NCBI RefSeq assembly: GCF_019991125.1
Contig: NZ_JAGENB010000003.1
Coordinates: 310,001-374,000, forward strand
Reading direction: 5' to 3'
Source: Phyllobacterium calauticae
Lineage (GTDB): Bacteria > Pseudomonadota > Alphaproteobacteria > Rhizobiales > Rhizobiaceae
DNA: 64,000 nt
Shown piece after piece: positions 61,801 to 64,000 of this stretch. Under the pieces are notes generated by a model. It saw only the letters and a program-made list of their open reading frames with translations, was not told the origin of the DNA and made no database searches. The stretch's first letter is position 1. The number at the start of each line of letters is the position of its first letter. Made by a program: the position numbers and the translations under genes.

Positions 61801-63609
61801 CACGAAAAGCGGGCTGCCATCGGCAGCAGGCAAGGCAAACGTCTGCTCGCTGATCACGCGGAAGCCCATGTTCTCGAGCAGCGGCACGCGCTGGGACAGG
61901 GCGACGGCCGAGCCGTAGTGATAGATTTTCAGCGACGCCGCATTGGCGCCATCGGTCCGGTGACGGTAGAAATCAACAAACAGCGGATTGGTCCGCGACA
62001 GTCCGGCAATCCGGCTGGCATCGATCAGCGCTTCATCCGGCGAAAAGTTTTCGCGGTAGGAATCGGGGAATACCGCGGCGAGCGACGAGAACTCCGCCAG
62101 GCCGCTGCGGTCGCCAACTTCGGCGACTGCGTCTTCCCAGGTGCGGACAATCGACCGGACGGTTTCTTCCAAAGCCTCGCGCTTGACCTTGGGGAAGTCA
62201 TTCTCCGCATGGCCGATGATGAAATGGACACGCGCCAGATTGCCTTCCGGAAATGCCGGATAATAGGCGGAAACATGTCCCTCATAGGTTGCCGCGAGAT
62301 AGGAACCAACCTTTTCGCGCACGATGGAATCGTAACGTTCGCGCGGCACGTAGACGATGATGGAAGCAAACCGGCCGAAAGGATCGATACGCGGCAGGAC
62401 ACGCACACGCGGGCGCTCGCCCAGGGCCAGAATGATCTCGGCATTGCGGGTCAGTGTCTTGACGTCGATCTGGAAAAGATCGTCGCGCGGATAGCTCTCA
62501 AGTACCTTGATCAGCTGCTTGCCCGAGTGATCCTCGCGGTTGAATCCGAGGCGGCTGATGACACTTTCCGTCTTCGAACGCAGATAGGGGATCTTCAGCA
62601 CGGAACGGGTATAGGCCCCGGAGGTGAAAAGGCCGACGAAGCGCAATTCGCCGCTCACCTTGCCATCGGCGTCATAGGTCTTGACGCCGATGTAATCCAT
62701 GTAGCCGCGGCGATGCACCAGCGACTTGGTGTTCGCCTTGGTGACGATCAGCGGCTCGGGACCGGTGAGGAACGCGATGATCTGCGGCGTGGTCGTCACG
62801 CCCTGGTTGCCGCGCTTGAGCACGCGCACATCGGGATCACGCAGAATACCAAGCCCGGGTTTGCCCGAACGCTCCAGTTCGCCCTGGCTGCCGTCGCCCT
62901 GATAATCGTATTCGCGCACGCCGAGGAAGGTGAAATTGTTGTCGCGCAGCCATTCGAGGAATTCGACCGCCTCTTCGGCGGCGGCTTTCTTCATCGGCGT
63001 CTTGCCGGTCTTGTAGGCTTCGATCGCATCGCCGAGACGCGCAACCATGGCGGCACGGTCATTCACCGCTTCGCGCACCTGCTTGAGCACGAGATTGAGC
63101 GCTTCAACCATGATTTCACGTACGGGTGCATCCAGTGCCGGCACATGAATCTGCATCACGGAGACGCGGGCTTCATCCTTGCCCGGTTTGTCGGGTCCTG
63201 CAGCACCGATAACCGCGCCGCTTTTCCGGTCCACGTCCATCACCGGATGCAGCACCAGATAGACCGAGCTAACCCGTTCGCTGATCTCGCCCAGAACCGA
63301 GTCGAGCAGGAAGGGCATGTTATCGTTGATCAGGGTGACGACCGTAACCGGCCTGCCATCACGGGAAACCGTGCTGCCATCGGAAAGGTCGATCAGGGGC
63401 TTTCCCGATTTGAACCGGCTCAGTGCATCCTCGGCAAGCCTGGCAGACGTTCTCAGCGCCCCTGCATCGTAGTCAGCAAGGTCTTCTGCCGGCGCCCGCG
63501 CAAACAGCAGTTCTTCAAACAAACCGGGTGCTTGCTTCTTTTCTTTCGTGGCTTTTGCTGTTTTTGATTTCAGAGCGGCTTTCGCGCCCGATTTTGTTGT
63601 TGAAGCCAT
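58816..63609 (-). CDS. gdhB: NAD-dependent glutamate dehydrogenase, large (about 180 kDa) type
   Basis: 1597 residues. A long N-terminal regulatory part with ACT-like domains (about 1-700), then the catalytic domain (about 700-1230). Substrate and cofactor motifs include [42 protein letters not shown] and [18 protein letters not shown]. A helical C-terminus follows. The enzyme catabolises glutamate to 2-oxoglutarate and ammonia. GGGAGAGA before ATG 63609 sets the start; a frame to 63633 has no support. An Ala/Lys-rich N-terminal run is present. Confidence 0.95.
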   Translation of the reverse strand: [1597 protein letters not shown]

Positions 63610-63716
63610 CAGATTCTCTCCCTGAACAGGCATTTTGGCTCATCATAGCCACTGAAATTGCATTTTCGACTGCAAACTGCACGTCGGACGTAAAATTCGC
63701 ATGACATTTGGACAGG

Positions 63717-64000
63717 CTACAGTTCCACCAGATGGTCATCGAGCTCGTTGACGTTGTCGGGACCTGCCGGAAAGTGTGTTTCAAGCAATTGCCCCGCATG
63801 CCGAATGGCCTTGAGAAAGCCGGAGGCATGATCATCCAGCGCCGCATGGTTTGTCAGGATTGCGACAATACCGTTCCATTCCTCCTGTGGCACACGCGCA
63901 TTGATGCCCGCATCTGCCACGACTTCCGCATAGTGTTCGGCCAGGGACACGAAGAGCAGAATGCCGGTGCGCTTTTCCGTCAGGTGAACATTGCGCGCCA
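63717..64000 (-). CDS. TPM-domain protein, 5' end outside the window
   Basis: 94 C-terminal residues are visible. The segment RNVHLTEKRTGILLFVSLAEHYAEVVAD and WNGIVAIL fit the TPM phosphatase-type domain of short YgcG-related proteins, which often come in pairs beside each other. Codon frame is open to the right edge; the internal GTG at 63950 is not the real start. Function unknown. Confidence 0.75.
   Translation of the reverse strand, partial: ARNVHLTEKRTGILLFVSLAEHYAEVVADAGINARVPQEEWNGIVAILTNHAALDDHASGFLKAIRHAGQLLETHFPAGPDNVNELDDHLVEL

Noticed and set aside
60736..63567. 943-codon plus-strand open frame
   Set aside because: Antisense shadow of the large glutamate dehydrogenase gene, His/Arg/Gly rich without motifs.

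Overview
The window looks like chromosomal DNA of an alphaproteobacterium of the Hyphomicrobiales (Rhizobiales), close to Phyllobacterium, Brucella or Mesorhizobium. The reasons are an atpHAGDC operon whose beta subunit has a long Ala/Lys/Pro-rich N-terminus, a PhyR/NepR/EcfG general stress response locus, a large (about 1600 aa) NAD-glutamate dehydrogenase, DnaE2, and an envC-like/ctpA/divergent polysaccharide deacetylase/rppH neighbourhood. I see no rRNA, tRNA, insertion sequence, prophage or CRISPR array. The taxon is inferred from gene order and protein resemblance only.

Left part (1-15.4 kb): the 3' end of dnaE2, a DUF768-like protein and a transglutaminase-like protein come first. A stress region follows: csbD, an AI-2E-type exporter with an extra C-terminal domain, DUF3309, a 27-aa membrane peptide, a PRC-barrel protein, a DUF883-like protein, a small membrane protein, an HWE kinase, a 73-aa orphan, a CHASE3 kinase, a Crp/Fnr regulator, a receiver without its phospho-acceptor Asp, ecfG, nepR, phyR and DUF1328. 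Reading the DNA for the EcfG promoter (GGAAC, 16-17 bases, CGTT) gave five full matches (csbD, DUF883, HWE kinase, 73-aa orphan, DUF1328), two with one -10 mismatch (DUF3309, phyR) and one weak one (nepR-ecfG). The locus therefore appears to be the stress regulator together with part of its regulon.

Middle (15.4-31.3 kb): two glycosyltransferase genes overlap tail to tail. Then come cell-envelope genes (EnvC-like amidase activator, CtpA protease, polysaccharide deacetylase-like protein) and rppH. Converging on these is the F1 ATP synthase operon atpHAGDC, followed by a four-helix membrane protein, priA and a transaldolase-family gene.

Sulfur block (31.3-39.1 kb): eight minus-strand genes read tauA-tauB-tauC, ssuA-ssuD-ssuC-ssuB and an isopenicillin-N-synthase-fold Fe(II)/2-oxoglutarate oxygenase. 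That is two sulfonate importers, one FMNH2-dependent monooxygenase and an unusual oxygenase, with neither tauD nor ssuE present.

Right part (39.2-64 kb): leuS-lptE and an AAA ATPase form one strand block, followed by yggS, an M15 peptidase, acs, cfa, a short autonomous transcription unit with an exceptionally long Shine-Dalgarno sequence, a higBA-type toxin-antitoxin pair, a MATE pump, an SDHAF4-like gene, htpX-rsmB, a heparinase II/III protein, purH, an MFS transporter, the NAD-glutamate dehydrogenase and a truncated TPM-domain gene at the right edge. Most of this is ordinary core genome. The main points for a second look are the stress-response island with its pseudo-receiver, the short unit near 48.7 kb and the sulfonate block.
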